A DNA stretch of 64,000 nt, from the NCBI RefSeq assembly GCF_015706575.1, contig NW_024037076.1, positions 19,224,898 to 19,288,897 of the forward strand, in the 5' to 3' direction. Source of the stretch: Patiria miniata (lineage: Eukaryota > Echinodermata > Asteroidea > Valvatida > Asterinidae). Each line of letters begins with the position of its first letter. The stretch's first letter is position 1. This document shows positions 33,501 to 61,939 of this stretch, one piece after another. The notes under the pieces are model-generated. The model saw only the letters and a list, made by a program, of their open reading frames with translations, searched no databases and had not been told where the DNA came from. The position numbers and the translations under genes were made by a program.

Positions 33501-36500
33501 CTCTTGACTCTAATTTAATCAAAACTAAACAGGGGCACTACTCTACAGAATTGCCGTCTTTTTATTTAAATCCGATCATGGGCAAATGTACAGTGGTTTG
33601 TATAAAAAGTGATCTGGAACTGTCGCACAGACTGTATTTATATGCAACCTTTTTCATATATTTCTTTTTTTTGGGGGGAGGGATTGTTTTTAAACAACAT
33701 ACCTGTACATGTAGGCCTGCAAACCATACATGTACTTTTAGATGTCTAGTTATCCTTCAGTTTTCAGGGAAATTTGAAGAAAGTTTGTCAAAAACCATGG
33801 GTCGTGTGGCTTTTACCTTAATTAAGATTTTTCCTGTTATTGACCAGATTTTAAGTAGCTTTCATAGCACATCAAGTGAAAAAAAAAATCGAGATTTTAC
33901 ATTCAGGAAACACATTTTTTTCAGGCAATTTTAGCATGCATCGCCGTGTGGCTATAAATATGGAGGAAGTCCAGTTTTTGAAACATGTAAATGGGGCTAG
34001 TGTTCAGTATTGTATAAATTTTCATGTAAACTGCACGTAGACACTTTCCTGTTTGGTAATGGGTTGAACAATAACAATTTAGGCTAAAGTTCAATTTCTG
34101 TCAGTTGTGTAAACTGAGCATCTGTACTATATATTGTAGCTCGATTGCACAATGCATTGATGTGATTTGTTAAATATTAACAGTCAGTACCAGCACAGGT
34201 ACTGCATTATCATATCTTTTGAGCTGATAATTTCAGGGAGGTACCAGTACAACATGTACAATGTATATTGCACCATTGTTTGCAAATACTCGACAGATGG
34301 TATGATGACCATATATGGGAATACCGCCGATGTGCCATTGGCATCATGTGATCACCGTTATTAATTAAAGGGAATATACAACATTTGCAAACATCGAAAA
34401 ATAAAACTACCAAGTTTTTACGAAATACCTTACTAGCATGTTGGTAAATGACAGTCTTAAGCATCTTGTAAAATTATGGCACCTGGTGTGAAGTCATTTT
34501 CAAGAAAATGGTATTTTTGTAAACATTTCCAACGGTGGTCGGCCGACCAGCGTTGGAAAAACCTAACTATTTTTCAACTACTGCTCCAAATTTACCATTT
34601 TTTCAGTCCAAATTTTGTTTGCTATTGGTTACATGTTCATGAACGGGTGCAGGCCAGCTAGACTGGTTCCCTTGCCTTACAATTTTCCATCATCTATAAA
34701 TTGATCCATTTTATCTTTTGTGGATTCAGGGAACCAGACTACTTGAACATTTTTGTTTTTCTTGGTTTTTCCAACCTTTTCGAACACAAAACTTCAAAAA
34801 TGTCAGTGTAACAATATTTGATCTATTATACTAACCTCTCAAATAGTTCATTTCTGAAAAATACAGCAAAAGCCAATGATGTACATTCCCTTTAAACCTT
34901 TAAACATTATTCCTGTGAAGATTTGGAATTGGATGATTTATGCCTATTTAATAATTTTTTTTTTTCTAATTGGTACAATTTTTAATGATGTCACGTTGCT
35001 TGTGACAAATTGATAATAAAAGCCATTTTGTGTGCATTTCCTTGATATTCTTGATTTACAAATTTAACAGAATTCTTATATAAAGGGATTATTCTTTAAT
35101 AACAGAATTGTTAAATCTACAGGGATTACATGTAATTTTATTTTGTTTTGGATTGTTTTTTGTCTTGTTGGTAGCAAATCACTGGTAGGTGGACACCTAC
35201 ATGTAAACTTGTGACCAGTCATTGCAGACATTTTTGGAGAAAAACATGAATTTGTAACTTTCAACAGTATCAGAATGTGCTATAAAAATACTATAGGCCT
35301 AATGCTAAAATATTCGCAACTCGACATTGAATTTGAACACAACAAACTGATTGTGAATTCATTTTAATTTTGATGGTTGAAATACAATTTTCAACATCCA
35401 ATTTTACAGACAAAGACAAATTCTGACCTTGCAAAATAAAAGGAAACTATTAAACCATTAGTGTGATGTCAACCCTCGTGCTGTCTGAACAGTCACAGAT
35501 GGTCAACAAAACTGATCCTCTTCCCCTGCAATGTTTTTATACACAGGCTAGTAACCGACAGTCAGATCATATTTGCAGTAAGCACAGTGTCTAGTCATAT
35601 TCCACCAAAAGGCAAAAGCAAGTAACCGGCGTGTACAGCTGGCTTATGAATCACCTACTGTCAAGGGAAGATGTTGAACAGTCACAACCAGTCAATCCTG
35701 CTTTCTGTCGGCAGGGAGCTCTCAACCGTTAAAAACAGTCACTTGATTGATTTCGACTGCTGGCTTTGTTGAATTTGCCATTAAAAGAAACCTCCTACTT
35801 TTATGTAGCTAATGACGTATTTCTGTTTTCCCTTTCCTTTGTTTAGGGAGTCCGGCAAGCATTACATATTTCAGCTTAGCCGAGAATCTCAGTGGTATTC
35901 CTGATGTTCCTACGGGAAGCGGCCAGGAGTTTGTCCTAGAGGACATCAATGAAGAAATCGATACAGACGGCGTATTTGCATCCTTCTTGAAAGTAAGATC
36001 TGTTACATTTTAAATGCATAAGGGCAATTGCAGTGTTACAAAAGCAAGTGTTGTGTCCGTGATGGAGCCAATTAACCATGATATCCGAATAATGATTGAA
36101 ATATCAGGACAATTTTTTGTCGGAGTTGGGATATTATTTTGGTACTACAAAGTCCAAAAGCTGGTCCATCATCATGTCTTTATTTCAAGAGTCAATTGAA
36201 AGACTTTTCCTTTGAAGTTAATTAAATCTTGTGAACTTTAACCCTAACCATCCTAAATCCTCAAAAATCCTTTTTGCAAATTGGAGGTACTTGCAGGATT
36301 GAGGTTACAGCCCAAAAGTGCGATGCTGATTTCGGAGTATGCACTGTGTCAAGGTCTTGGGCCACACCTTGTGTTGTTTATGCTCAGCCATGCATAAATT
36401 TAGTCCTTGATTATACTTGAAATCCTCCGCACTGCTCCAGGATGTCACTGCCTCTGCCTCGGCCTATTGACAGTCAAAGCCGGAGGATTTTGCAGGATTC

Positions 36501-37283
36501 AGGCAGTGGTCACCCCTCCATGGACCATATTCAAGAAATAACAGAGGAATTTGCAGGATTGAGGCTATATGCTATTTTTCCATGAGGCCAATTGGAGGAT
36601 TTTGCAAGATTGAGGCTACATCCTAGCAAAAAGGCCTAGGGAGTTATGGTTAAAAGCTCTTGCAAATACTGACCACATTTGATCAGACTGACCCAATTCT
36701 TTGTTTACAGGCTGATGATACTGAAACAGGTGTCGGTGGTAGAGGGGATAAGAAATTCCTGCGATTTGTCCACCCCTTGACGGACAATCGCAAGCTGGTC
36801 TGGGAAACGGCTCTGTGGAACAACAGGCTCTACATTCAAGTGCCGACCGATTTGGCCAAGCAAGGAAGCAGAGACAGGTACTAAAATCCTCTTCTGGACT
36901 CCTTGCAGGAACAGTAGATAGTGCTTTTCAAACATTTTCGAAAGCCCCAGTGGGAAGGACAGAGTGCATGCATGTACTGGTTTGGGCTCGTATGGTGCAA
37001 AGTGCACTCGACTTATATAAAATTGCCGTAAAGGTGTTAAATACTGAAGAATTCTATCTTTTGTTTTACTTCCCCACCTCATATTTACAGCTTAGTGGCT
37101 CTGCTCGATGCCGCAGAGGAACACCTCGGTTGCACCCAAGTCATCATTTGCCTGCCCCGGGACATCGTCGACAGAGCGCAGCTCATCCGGACGTTCAAGT
37201 TCATGGGATTTGAGCTGGTGCCCCCAGGCCACCCCGAGTTACCGGGCTCGCCCGATTTCCTCTTCATGGCCTATGACATTTAA
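30509..37283 (+). CDS. OAZ: Ornithine decarboxylase antizyme (+1 frameshifted)
   Basis: The antizyme binds ornithine decarboxylase, blocks its dimerisation, sends it to the 26S proteasome without ubiquitin and restrains polyamine uptake (family knowledge). Exons: 30509-30654, 35847-35992, 36711-36877 and 37091-37283, all GT-AG. The ATG has G at -3 and +4. ORF1 has 67 codons and ends at TGA 35902-35904, inside TGG TAT TCC TGA T, the classic antizyme shift site. ORF2 continues in the +1 frame from GAT 35903. It carries WETALWNNRLYIQVP, LVALLDAAEEHLGC, RTFKFMGFELV and the C-terminal FMAYDI. Total 216 residues; the human paralogue has 228. Further in-frame Met codons at residues 29, 33 and 48 resemble the alternative starts of vertebrate OAZ1. 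Regulation by polyamine-stimulated frameshifting is expected. Intron 1 is 5.2 kb and full of MITEs. Confidence 0.96.
30757..31503. mobile_element. 747-bp TIR element with palindromic ends, 9-bp TSD
   Basis: Ends are TAGACCCGTGAACGTGGC on both strands. Directly inside, each end folds on itself: GAACGTGGCGTTGT/ACAACGCCACGTT on the left, GCGTGGCGTAGTTTACAAGCCACG on the right. CTTATCCTA occurs at 30748-30756 and 31504-31512, a perfect 9-bp duplication. A second member lies at 32207-32990. The 9-bp duplication fits Mutator-like or foldback elements (inference). The interior holds the perfect palindrome GGGCGCACGTACGTGCGCCC (31107-31126). Confidence 0.88.
31550..32159. mobile_element. 610-bp TIR element with GC-rich tandem interior
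   Basis: AACTATAGAATGCAGGGCCAC near 31554 is inverted near 32155. CCTCCTTTT stands outside both ends (31541-31549 and 32160-32168), an 8-9-bp duplication. The interior (about 31770-32060) repeats GAGTCGCGGAGTCGCAGAGAC blocks. The open frames there come from the repeats. Confidence 0.75.
32207..32990. mobile_element. 784-bp second member of the palindromic-end family
   Basis: The right end is TAGACCCGTGAACGTGGC on the opposite strand. The left end is the same but carries a 12-base insertion (TAG, extra bases, then TAGTGAACGTGGCGTTGT). Both ends are internally palindromic. GCGAATGAC occurs at 32198-32206 and 32991-32999, a perfect 9-bp duplication. A long open frame crossing its right end is not a gene. 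Confidence 0.87.
34369..34891 (+). mobile_element. 523-bp MITE flanked by TTAA
   Basis: Left end AGGGAATATACA, right end the inverse of AGGGAATGTACA, with TTAA outside both (34365-34368 and 34892-34895). A near-palindrome, AACGGTGGTCGGCCGACCAGCGTT, lies in the middle. Other members: 47873-48392 (minus), a left-end piece at 57146-57265 and the middle part at 22905-23160. TTAA duplication is a piggyBac trait. Confidence 0.82.
35465..35765 (-). repeat. Dispersed ~300-bp repeat (GACTAGCCTGTGT family)
   Basis: Reverse-oriented copy of a repeat also at 51765-52030, 54445-54570 (partial) and 56205-56505. Shared blocks include GATCTGACTGTTGGTGACTA, GCCTGTGTAAA and TTTGACTGTCTGTGAATG. Family unknown. 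Confidence 0.65.
35893..35918 (+). promoter_or_regulatory. OAZ: Antizyme +1 programmed frameshift site
   Basis: TGG TAT TCC TGA T at 35893-35905 is the conserved slow-stop site at which ribosomes skip one base, so that translation passes to GAT GTT CCT. Two bases downstream, TTCC-TACG-GGAA (35907-35918) can form a 4-bp stem with a UNCG tetraloop, and GTCC-TAGA-GGAC follows at about 35932. These small stems might act as stimulators in place of the vertebrate pseudoknot (inference). Confidence 0.93.
36240..36645 (+). repeat. Degenerate repeat in antizyme intron 2
   Basis: At least four copies of GGAGGATTTTGCAGGATTGAGGCTA-type sequence, spaced irregularly. Non-coding. Confidence 0.55.
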
Positions 37284-39796
37284 GCAAATACAGCAGGTCG
37301 AATTTCCAATCTCGGCTGTTGTTTAATAATCAGAAGGAATCACTTGACATCCGTTACATCTTGACTTGAAAAATGTAAGGCTACTTTCACAGGGCAACAG
37401 TTAAGGAGTGAAAATGGGGAAAATAAGTTCATTTGTCTTGTGCCAGACCATTGTTAAGAATGTAGTACAATGTATTGAGAGAATAGAAATTGGAGCTAAG
37501 CGTAGGATATTTTACCCAGTGAATATTTGACAAGGTGTTGGATATGAATTTCCAATCAGATTGTATTGCCACTTGACAGAGTATCAAGCATAAATAGGTT
37601 TCGATGTTAAATTTACTGGCGTTTCCATTCTAGTGCAGATCACAGGAATAGGCCTATAACTTCAGTTTCTCTGGTCAAATATTTAGGAGTCATCTAGGAT
37701 ATTTAGGATACATCTAGGAGAAAATAGTTCCTGCTAGGGTTTATTTTGTTTAATAGTATACAAATAATGAATGTTTATGAGTGCAATGGTAAGAGTAATT
37801 TCATGAGGTGACAGGTAGACTGTTCCATTCCACGAGGCAAATGAATTTATTCTTTCCATTGCACAAATGTGAAACATTATTTGCTTCATACAATGCTTGA
37901 ATAAATCCTTGTCATCTGAGCCTTCAGAGCCGAGTTATAGCGCTACCAATAGTATGACTGTGCAGTGGAACTTTCTATTCACCGTGGAATGGAACTTCTA
38001 TTTTTACGGCGCGACCATGCCATGGGTTTGGTGATCAACGATCCACCAATCAGATGACGGGGATTTATTCAGGCGTTGTATAAAAAGTGATATCCCTGAG
38101 TGAGATTCAGTTAGACCGTCGTTGAAAATTTCCTCTCAACTTTTCCAGGATTATTATTGAAATCTCCCCATATTTGACTGTACTGCATTGCATGTGAAAC
38201 GGATTTCACAAGATAAAGTTTAAAATTCTGTCAACTGACAGTGAGATTAGTGCAGTTTGTTAAGAATTTGTTGTTTTATTTTAATGTATTTTAATGTATT
38301 TTCTTTACCCGAGTATGATTTGAAAGTTAGTTAGGAAAAAAAAAACATTTTGTGATGTGTTAATGCTATACATGTATGTAGTAACTTTCTTTTAATGTTT
38401 TAATTAATTAATAATTATTGCCTTAAAAAATCAGGATTAGTTTCGGTGGTGCTACATGTTATTGTACCTTTGCTTTGGTTTTGGAGCCTTGATTTCTCAC
38501 TATTCATTTTCGCCAGTGTGTATTTCAACATTTAATTCTTATTATTTATAACTTTATTAAAACAGACCAAAGTTAATTTGACAAAAAAAGGTCTACCCAG
38601 ACTTTGTTAAACTCCTTTTTTTGTGTGTACATAAATCTAACATATTTGTTTCACACCAAACCCAAACGGAATATTGTACTTTTGAAGTTTGGGTAGAAAT
38701 TTCCATGAAAATTATTTCTTCAGTTACATGTACAGTTAAATGTACTAATACTTCCCCAACCTTAACACAAATGTACATGCCAATCATATCAGAAGCGATT
38801 GTGATGTTTTATGTCCAGTGATTTTTTTTGCTGTTAATTTGTACCTTTTGTGAGCATTATCAACAATTTATTAACATTGCATGTATTAACACATTGTGTT
38901 TTAAGTGAAAAATGTCTTTGTTTATCATAAACAATTGTCCTCAATAATTCAGGCTAGAGAAAACAGCATGTTCTGATTTGCAGCATTACTTGATAATTTA
39001 AGGTTTAAAAGTATTTGAAAGACTGTCATTTCTGTTGTTTTATGAAAGGAGTGTGCAGAATATTTGTGGAATATGAAACGTTTGTTTTTAATCCAGAAGG
39101 CATTGTTTCTAAATGTATTACCATTGATTTGGATGCATGTGCATTTAAGTTTTGACTTAAGTCGAATAAATGAATGTAATGAGTCGAATAAATTGTCTCT
39201 GGAAGAATGCCAAAGTAATGAATGTATTAATGTTCACAAGGTATGGTATGTTTTTGTTGTGTTTTGTTTTGGGATCCTTTTTTTTGGTAATGGGTGGGTG
39301 GGGAATGGCATGTTATTATTTTGACATGGGATAGAAAGATTAGAATGTCTCTTTTTATGAAATATTTACTACTTTTTACTGCTTGTTGAAAACGTTCAAA
39401 CTGGTACAGATTTTTCAATGTGCCCGAGGTGCCCTAAGGTTTTCCAAACATCGGCTTGGCTCCGGATGTAAGCTCATCTCATGCTCCGGAAACATTTAGA
39501 GGGTTTGATGTCCAAAGGAGTGGGACATAATTATAAAATGTTGGCCTTTTATCATAACGTTTAACTTAATGTCTTTAAAACGGAACCAAGGATGTATTTA
39601 GCCGGAGTCCTTCACGTTATGGTGCAAACATCCCTTTCCGGAATGAAGCCCAGTTTTGAAAACGCGGCGCGACTGCCCTTAGAGATCGGATACCCAGACT
39701 TATCGAGTGTACAAAGAATGGGAAGTTGGCAGGAACGCTGTCTAAGCAGATCAAGTGCACTGCAGTACACGCCTACCTCTTTTTGCGTGGCTCGAG
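37284..39796 (+). other. Antizyme 3' UTR and spacer to xylulokinase
   Basis: AT-rich, without coding signal. Candidate polyadenylation signals AATAAA lie at 37900-37905, 39165-39170 and 39187-39192. The last few hundred bases before 39797 are likely the xylulokinase promoter/5' UTR; no TATA box is obvious. Confidence 0.5.
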
Positions 39797-56867
<17,071 letters not shown>

Positions 56868-57885
56868 TGTTTGATAAATCTGAGACTGTCTACAATTCAA
56901 ATTATGCCAAAAAGTATTCCAAATTTTGTAAATGAGGGAGATATAGCACTACTATGCCACTAGTCCTTTTTTAATCAGTTCTTTTAAATGCAGCTGATTA
57001 GATCTCAATTTCCATGGTTTCCTTTATTGATGGTCCCCTTCCACAACAATTTTGCTGTATTTTGTGGATTTAGCATTTATACATTTATACATTTCAGTCA
57101 TAAAATAGAAATCTTCAATATTCAGAAATTTCCCCAAATGTTTAAAGGTAATATACAACATTTGCAAACATCAGAAAACAAGAAAACACCAAATTATTAT
57201 GAAATACCTTAGGCCTACTTGACTGTAAGTGAATAATACCGGTAGTCTCAAGCATTATTTTATTTTACGAAGAATCAAGGATATCTGTTGACGTATGTAA
57301 TTTACAAAGCATATGAAGCACCTAAGCGCTGACAACATCCCGGGAAGTTAATATATGTGTCAATGTTCGAGTCACCCATGATAACATGATAAACATTGTG
57401 TATATATTGGATTTGATGTTTTCAATACACTGCCAGGCCAACATGGCCAAGATCAGTCGTCGTATGTGCTACACACACATTGCAGGCAACATTCTTTGCA
57501 AGGTGTTGGCTCAAATTTAAACAGATACATGATGCATGAAGGCTTTGTTAAATGTTTTACGTAATTAAATATGAATTCCCATTCCTTTCTGGTACCACTT
57601 GAAGGTTCATAACACTGAATAAGTATTGCACACTCTCACACACACTGATTGACATCATATTGCAATAACTATACCTCCGTTATTGATTTCTAACTTTCGC
57701 ACAGAATAATTTCAGCGACAATAATTAGAAACACAGAAATTGTGATTACACCACAAGAACGTATAGGTACAGACAAGTAGCAGGGGTGAGATTTTTCAGG
57801 ATAAACAAATCTTTTTGGAAATATGGAATTTGTGAGATTTTACCATAAAAGTCTTTTTACCTATATATAACAAAAGAAATGGGTA
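56868..57885 (+). other. XYLB 3' UTR and downstream sequence
   Basis: AT-rich and non-coding. A left-end fragment of the AGGGAATATACA MITE (here AGGTAATATACA) lies at about 57146-57265. No AATAAA is close to the stop; a distant one is at 58315-58320. Confidence 0.4.
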
Positions 57886-58115
57886 TTTTAATGACGCCTT
57901 TAGGCAAATACAAACATATACCATAGACCCTACATTAATTGCTCTGGGCCATCAGCCGCCCCCAAACCCTGCCGATTATTTCATGGATTTTTCATTTCCA
58001 TTTTAATGACGCCTTTAGGCAAATACAAATATATACCATAGACCCTACATTAATTGCTCTAGGCCATCAGCCGCCCCCAAACCCTGCCGATTATTTCATG
58101 GATTTTTCATTTCCC
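57886..58115 (+). repeat. Two-copy tandem duplication of a 115-bp unit
   Basis: 57886-58000 and 58001-58115 are almost identical (TTTTAATGACGCCTTTAGGC, then AAATACAAAC/TATACCATAGACCC), so the event is recent. Confidence 0.9.
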
Positions 58116-59055
58116 CCAATCTCCCCCTGAAGTAGTTCCTGGACCTAATGGTGTCAACTCAAAATACGTAAACTGACAAAATACACACAAAATAACGTAT
58201 TACACAAAATCCGTTCACTCAAAGAGATAGACATCATACAACTTGTGTATTGTGTATCATGAAATGGATGTCATTAAGCAGAGAAGTACAAGTGCTTCAT
58301 TTTCACATATTGGTAATAAATTGTTTTCCCTCCTGAAAAAAGGGAAGAAAATTGAAGAAAAAAAATTTCCCGCCCAAATTGACTGCAGCGGACAGACAGT
58401 TGATTTATACATGAAAGCATCTTAATGTCAGCAGTGTGGAAACTTTATCTTGTTTCTAGAAAGTGGCTAGCTAGCATCCTCAAAAAGCTAACATCCTCAA
58501 AAAGACGTCTTGTGAATTGTTTATTCCGAAACCCAAACAACACTTGAGGAAATTGCGATTGCAAAAGGAGCAAGCCCAGGAATCCAAGCAAGCCTATCAA
58601 TCCTTTTGACAGCAGTTAAAGAGATCATACAGAAAGAAGCAATCGAAGTTAAGAGCCAATCCGTTTCACGATCACTTTGTTTAGTTTCTGTTCATAACAT
58701 TGCTTTTTGGAGAAGCATAGCCCAAACTGCTGGATTTTTGAAAGATCAATCGATGATCAGCTTTCTTTTGACAGTTTTATGTAATAGAGTATTTTTAATG
58801 TAAAATAACATGTTGTATTGGTGTATTCACGATAAACAGGTACATGTATAACGTACATATAATTCACGAGAAAATGACATGTTATGCTATGTGTGACGTG
58901 TTCTGGCAAAATGAGATGGAAATAGACACAGGCCATAGCTAAAGTGAAGAAAAGAAAATGAAAAAAAAAAACCTGAAGGGGGGGGGGGGTGTGGTGATTT
59001 TTTGGGGGGGTGATTTTGTTTTCAATTTTCAGATTTAGCGATATTTGTAATCTCT
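58116..59055. other. Intergenic sequence
   Basis: AT-rich, with a G run at about 58980 and short direct CATCCTCAAAAAG repeats at about 58475-58510. No gene recognised. Confidence 0.35.
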
Positions 59056-59059
59056 GATA

Positions 59060-59475
59060 TGTTTACTAATACCGAAGTCTTATATAGCGCACGTATCTAC
59101 CAACAATTAGGTACTCAAGGCGCTGGAAATTATGTCTATTATTAGAGACAGGTAAATGAAGTACATGAGAAATATGAGAACCATTTTGTAGCACCTTTAT
59201 AATGGTTTACAAGGTGCTGCGGCACATATTGCAGCCACTGCCAGAAACACCGGGGCAAACCCCTTCTCTTAGCGATAAGTGTTACTGGGTTCTTTAACGT
59301 GCATTACACAACACACGGGACCTACGGCTTCTCGTCCCATCCGAAGGACGAAGCAATAATGGTAAAGCGCCTTGCTCAGGAGCGCAAGCACCATGTTCCC
59401 ATGGTCAGGATTCGAACCCATGTACCACGGCACACGAGTCAAACACCATAACCATTGGACCACAGCACCCCTCTA
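59060..59475 (-). repeat. Full-length tRNA-derived SINE
   Basis: Read on the minus strand: a tRNA-like head with GTGGTCCAATGGTTATGG (A box) and GGGTTCGAATCCTGACC (B box), then GAGCAAGGCGCTTTACC, CGGATGGGACGAGAAGCCGT, GCACGTTAAAGAACCCAG and a 3' end with GCGCTATATAAGACT. This is the tail type AAGCGCTATATA seen in many marine invertebrate SINEs. Confidence 0.85.
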
Positions 59476-59479
59476 CACA

Positions 59480-61005
59480 TGTTTTACTTTTTGACATGTC
59501 GGTAAATGCGGATTTTAAACAGCCATTACTTGTCAATGGAATGTCTGATTGTAGGGCAACAAACAGTATTGTAAGGAGTATTTTATTCTCCTTCCTAATA
59601 CTCGCAAACCCCCATTTCGACCTCTGCCCAGTTCTGTCTCATATATCCAGAACGCCTCACATAAAACAAGAACATGTTTATCAGTTAAGCTAATGTCAAA
59701 ATGTAATGGCCGTGATTTACAATGTAATGTATGTAGTATTTTCTTAACCTGTGTAGATTCATGAAGTTATGGAGTAATTGATCCAATACATTCACCTTTT
59801 ATATTCAAAATTTATTGGTGCTATATATGTAAATTTAATAATAAATATAATTATTATGAAATCACTAACATCGGCAATGCTTTCGGTGTCAGCCTCATCC
59901 TGAAAAGTCTACTGTTGTCCTCAGCTCCCCCCCCCCCCAAAGGAAAAATGTGTGTGTTTACGATAATGTGATGCCCTCAGAATTATCATGGTAAGAAAAT
60001 ATTTTGTAACTTTTTAAAATATTTGTCTGTCGGTCTTTTACACTTAGTTTGTTTACTTTAGGGTACTGTTAAGGGTATTCTGTTTAATTAAACAAGCTCG
60101 GTCGGAAATATCTCGGAAGCTGCAGGCCAACAAATTTGTTTTCATGCATGAGTCACGTGATTGTGCCATGTAATTTCTGAAAGGAGTTGTGTTTTGAGTA
60201 AAAAAAAAAGTTTTTTGACCCCAGTGACCCCATGATGACCCTTTGACCCCAGTTTGGTCATATGAAATGTTGGGGTTGGGCTACTGATACTTTTGACAAA
60301 GTTTGGTTGAAATCAGTCAAAATATGTAGGAGCTATAGACAATGTCAACGTTTGTTACTAATGAACTAACGGAGAGACAGGATGATTTGTTGAGCTGCTA
60401 TCCCGCAGCTAAAAAAATAACTCAAAAACTTGTGTAGAGAATATATATAAATATTTTTTATTGTATCTTTTTGGCCAAGTGTGGCAATAAAAAGTTTGAG
60501 ATAAGATTCTGGTAGGTTTGGTTATCGTAAACACACAATTTTTTTTTGATCTCATAACCATGCAGAAAAAAAAAAAAATAATAAATACAAAAGAAGTGCA
60601 TGTCTTGCACTTGGTTATGTTCATTCTCAACATACATGTACATGTACATGTACATGTATAATGTACCCAAGATTTTTTGATATGCACATTTCCAATACCA
60701 AGGGGATACCGTAGAACTTGTGGTATTATAATTCCAATCCTTGAGCGCTTGAGATGCAAATCATTAAATGTATTAAACAAGTTTGGTAACAATTGAAAAT
60801 TCTTAACATTCTAATTCACAGCTCTGATGGTTCTGTTTATTGGGATCCAAAAGCTGTATAATTGTTTTTTATTCCACTGAACAATTCATTCGAACTATTA
60901 CACTAGACTGTTCCCCCCCCCCCCCTAAAAATGTGGGGACCGGTAGCTAGCATCCCACCTGCAAAGGTACGGGTCATATGCACTGATATTGAGCTGCTGC
61001 AGTAC
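59480..61005. other. Intergenic sequence with microsatellite
   Basis: Non-coding; (TACATG)n at about 60636-60660 and poly-C/poly-A runs. No gene recognised. Confidence 0.35.
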
Positions 61006-61009
61006 TGGT

Positions 61010-61110
61010 CTCGTGGCCTGATGAACGGGGATAATTTTTGTAAAGCACTTTGACACCTTTGGTATAAAGCGCTATATACAGTAAGCACCACATCATTATT
61101 ATTAAAGTTA
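61010..61110 (+). repeat. SINE 3' tail fragment
   Basis: GTAAAGCACTTTGACACC, AAAGCGCTATATACAG and an ATTATTATTA end: the 3' part of the same SINE superfamily as 59060-59475. Confidence 0.7.
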
Positions 61111-61563
61111 TTGATTGGGTCACCTCTCCGCGTGCATCATGATTGTTTATTTTTGAATCGCTGCTTAGCTTTGTGCATGGACGGTGATTGAACACACGAT
61201 TGTCAAAAAAACTCCTCTTGCCTTTCCACAAAAAGTATGCAATATCGTCAGTGTCTCCATGAGGGCAACTTTCAAGCATTTCAACTGCATTGGTTTTAAA
61301 TACTGAACAGTTTTTTCCCTCTTCTTTATTGATATTTGCCAGAGACACTTTCGAATTCAGCAAAAAGCAAAGCTCATCACCTCGGAAACTGCACATTTGT
61401 TGTGCGGCCTATTGCCATTTTGCAATACGCTGGTTGCGCGCAACCATTACCGTTGTGAATTTGAATTCACCAGGCGGGATTCAGACCTGTACACATCATG
61501 CATATAATTTGCATATACATCAGGAAGAATGCCTCCTGATGTAGTCAGGTTCACAGCTAGCTA

Positions 61564-61604
61564 CCTGTCCCCATATTTGAAGTCCGAAGGACAATGGGGA
61601 CAGG
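61564..61604. repeat. Hairpin with 11-bp perfect stem
   Basis: CCTGTCCCCAT and ATGGGGACAGG enclose a loop that itself holds GTCC-GAAG-GAC. Confidence 0.75.
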
Positions 61605-61888
61605 GAACCAGACTAACTACCGGTATTACACAACGCTGTAATGAATGGTGGTACATGTATGTAATGAACTATTCAGTAAGGTAAATTGTAATAATGGGCT
61701 ACCATTCACTTCCCCAATTATATAGTGCCATAAAGTCACAATGCCATCCATAGGAAAGCCTGTTAGTATTTGCCCTTTGATAAAGATCACATTGTGGTGA
61801 TAAATTTCAATGTATAATTTAAAAGAATGTAGCCATCTGGATGAGATGAAACTGTTTTAGAAGAAGACAAGATGGTCTAATTTTCTCT

Positions 61889-61937
61889 ACTTCTAGAATT
61901 AGAAGCTGACGGCGAGAAGCCTTCTAATTCTAGAAGT
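61889..61937. repeat. Hairpin with 17-bp perfect stem
   Basis: ACTTCTAGAATTAGAAG and its exact inverse flank a 15-base loop. Confidence 0.8.
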
Positions 61938-61939
61938 AA

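Noticed and set aside
33449-33934. 161-codon open frame in antizyme intron 1
   Set aside because: Low-complexity composition, no recognisable motif and no splice support.
35847-35904. Premature stop making antizyme a pseudogene
   Set aside because: The TGA is in the exact conserved +1 frameshift context, and both frames are intact on either side.
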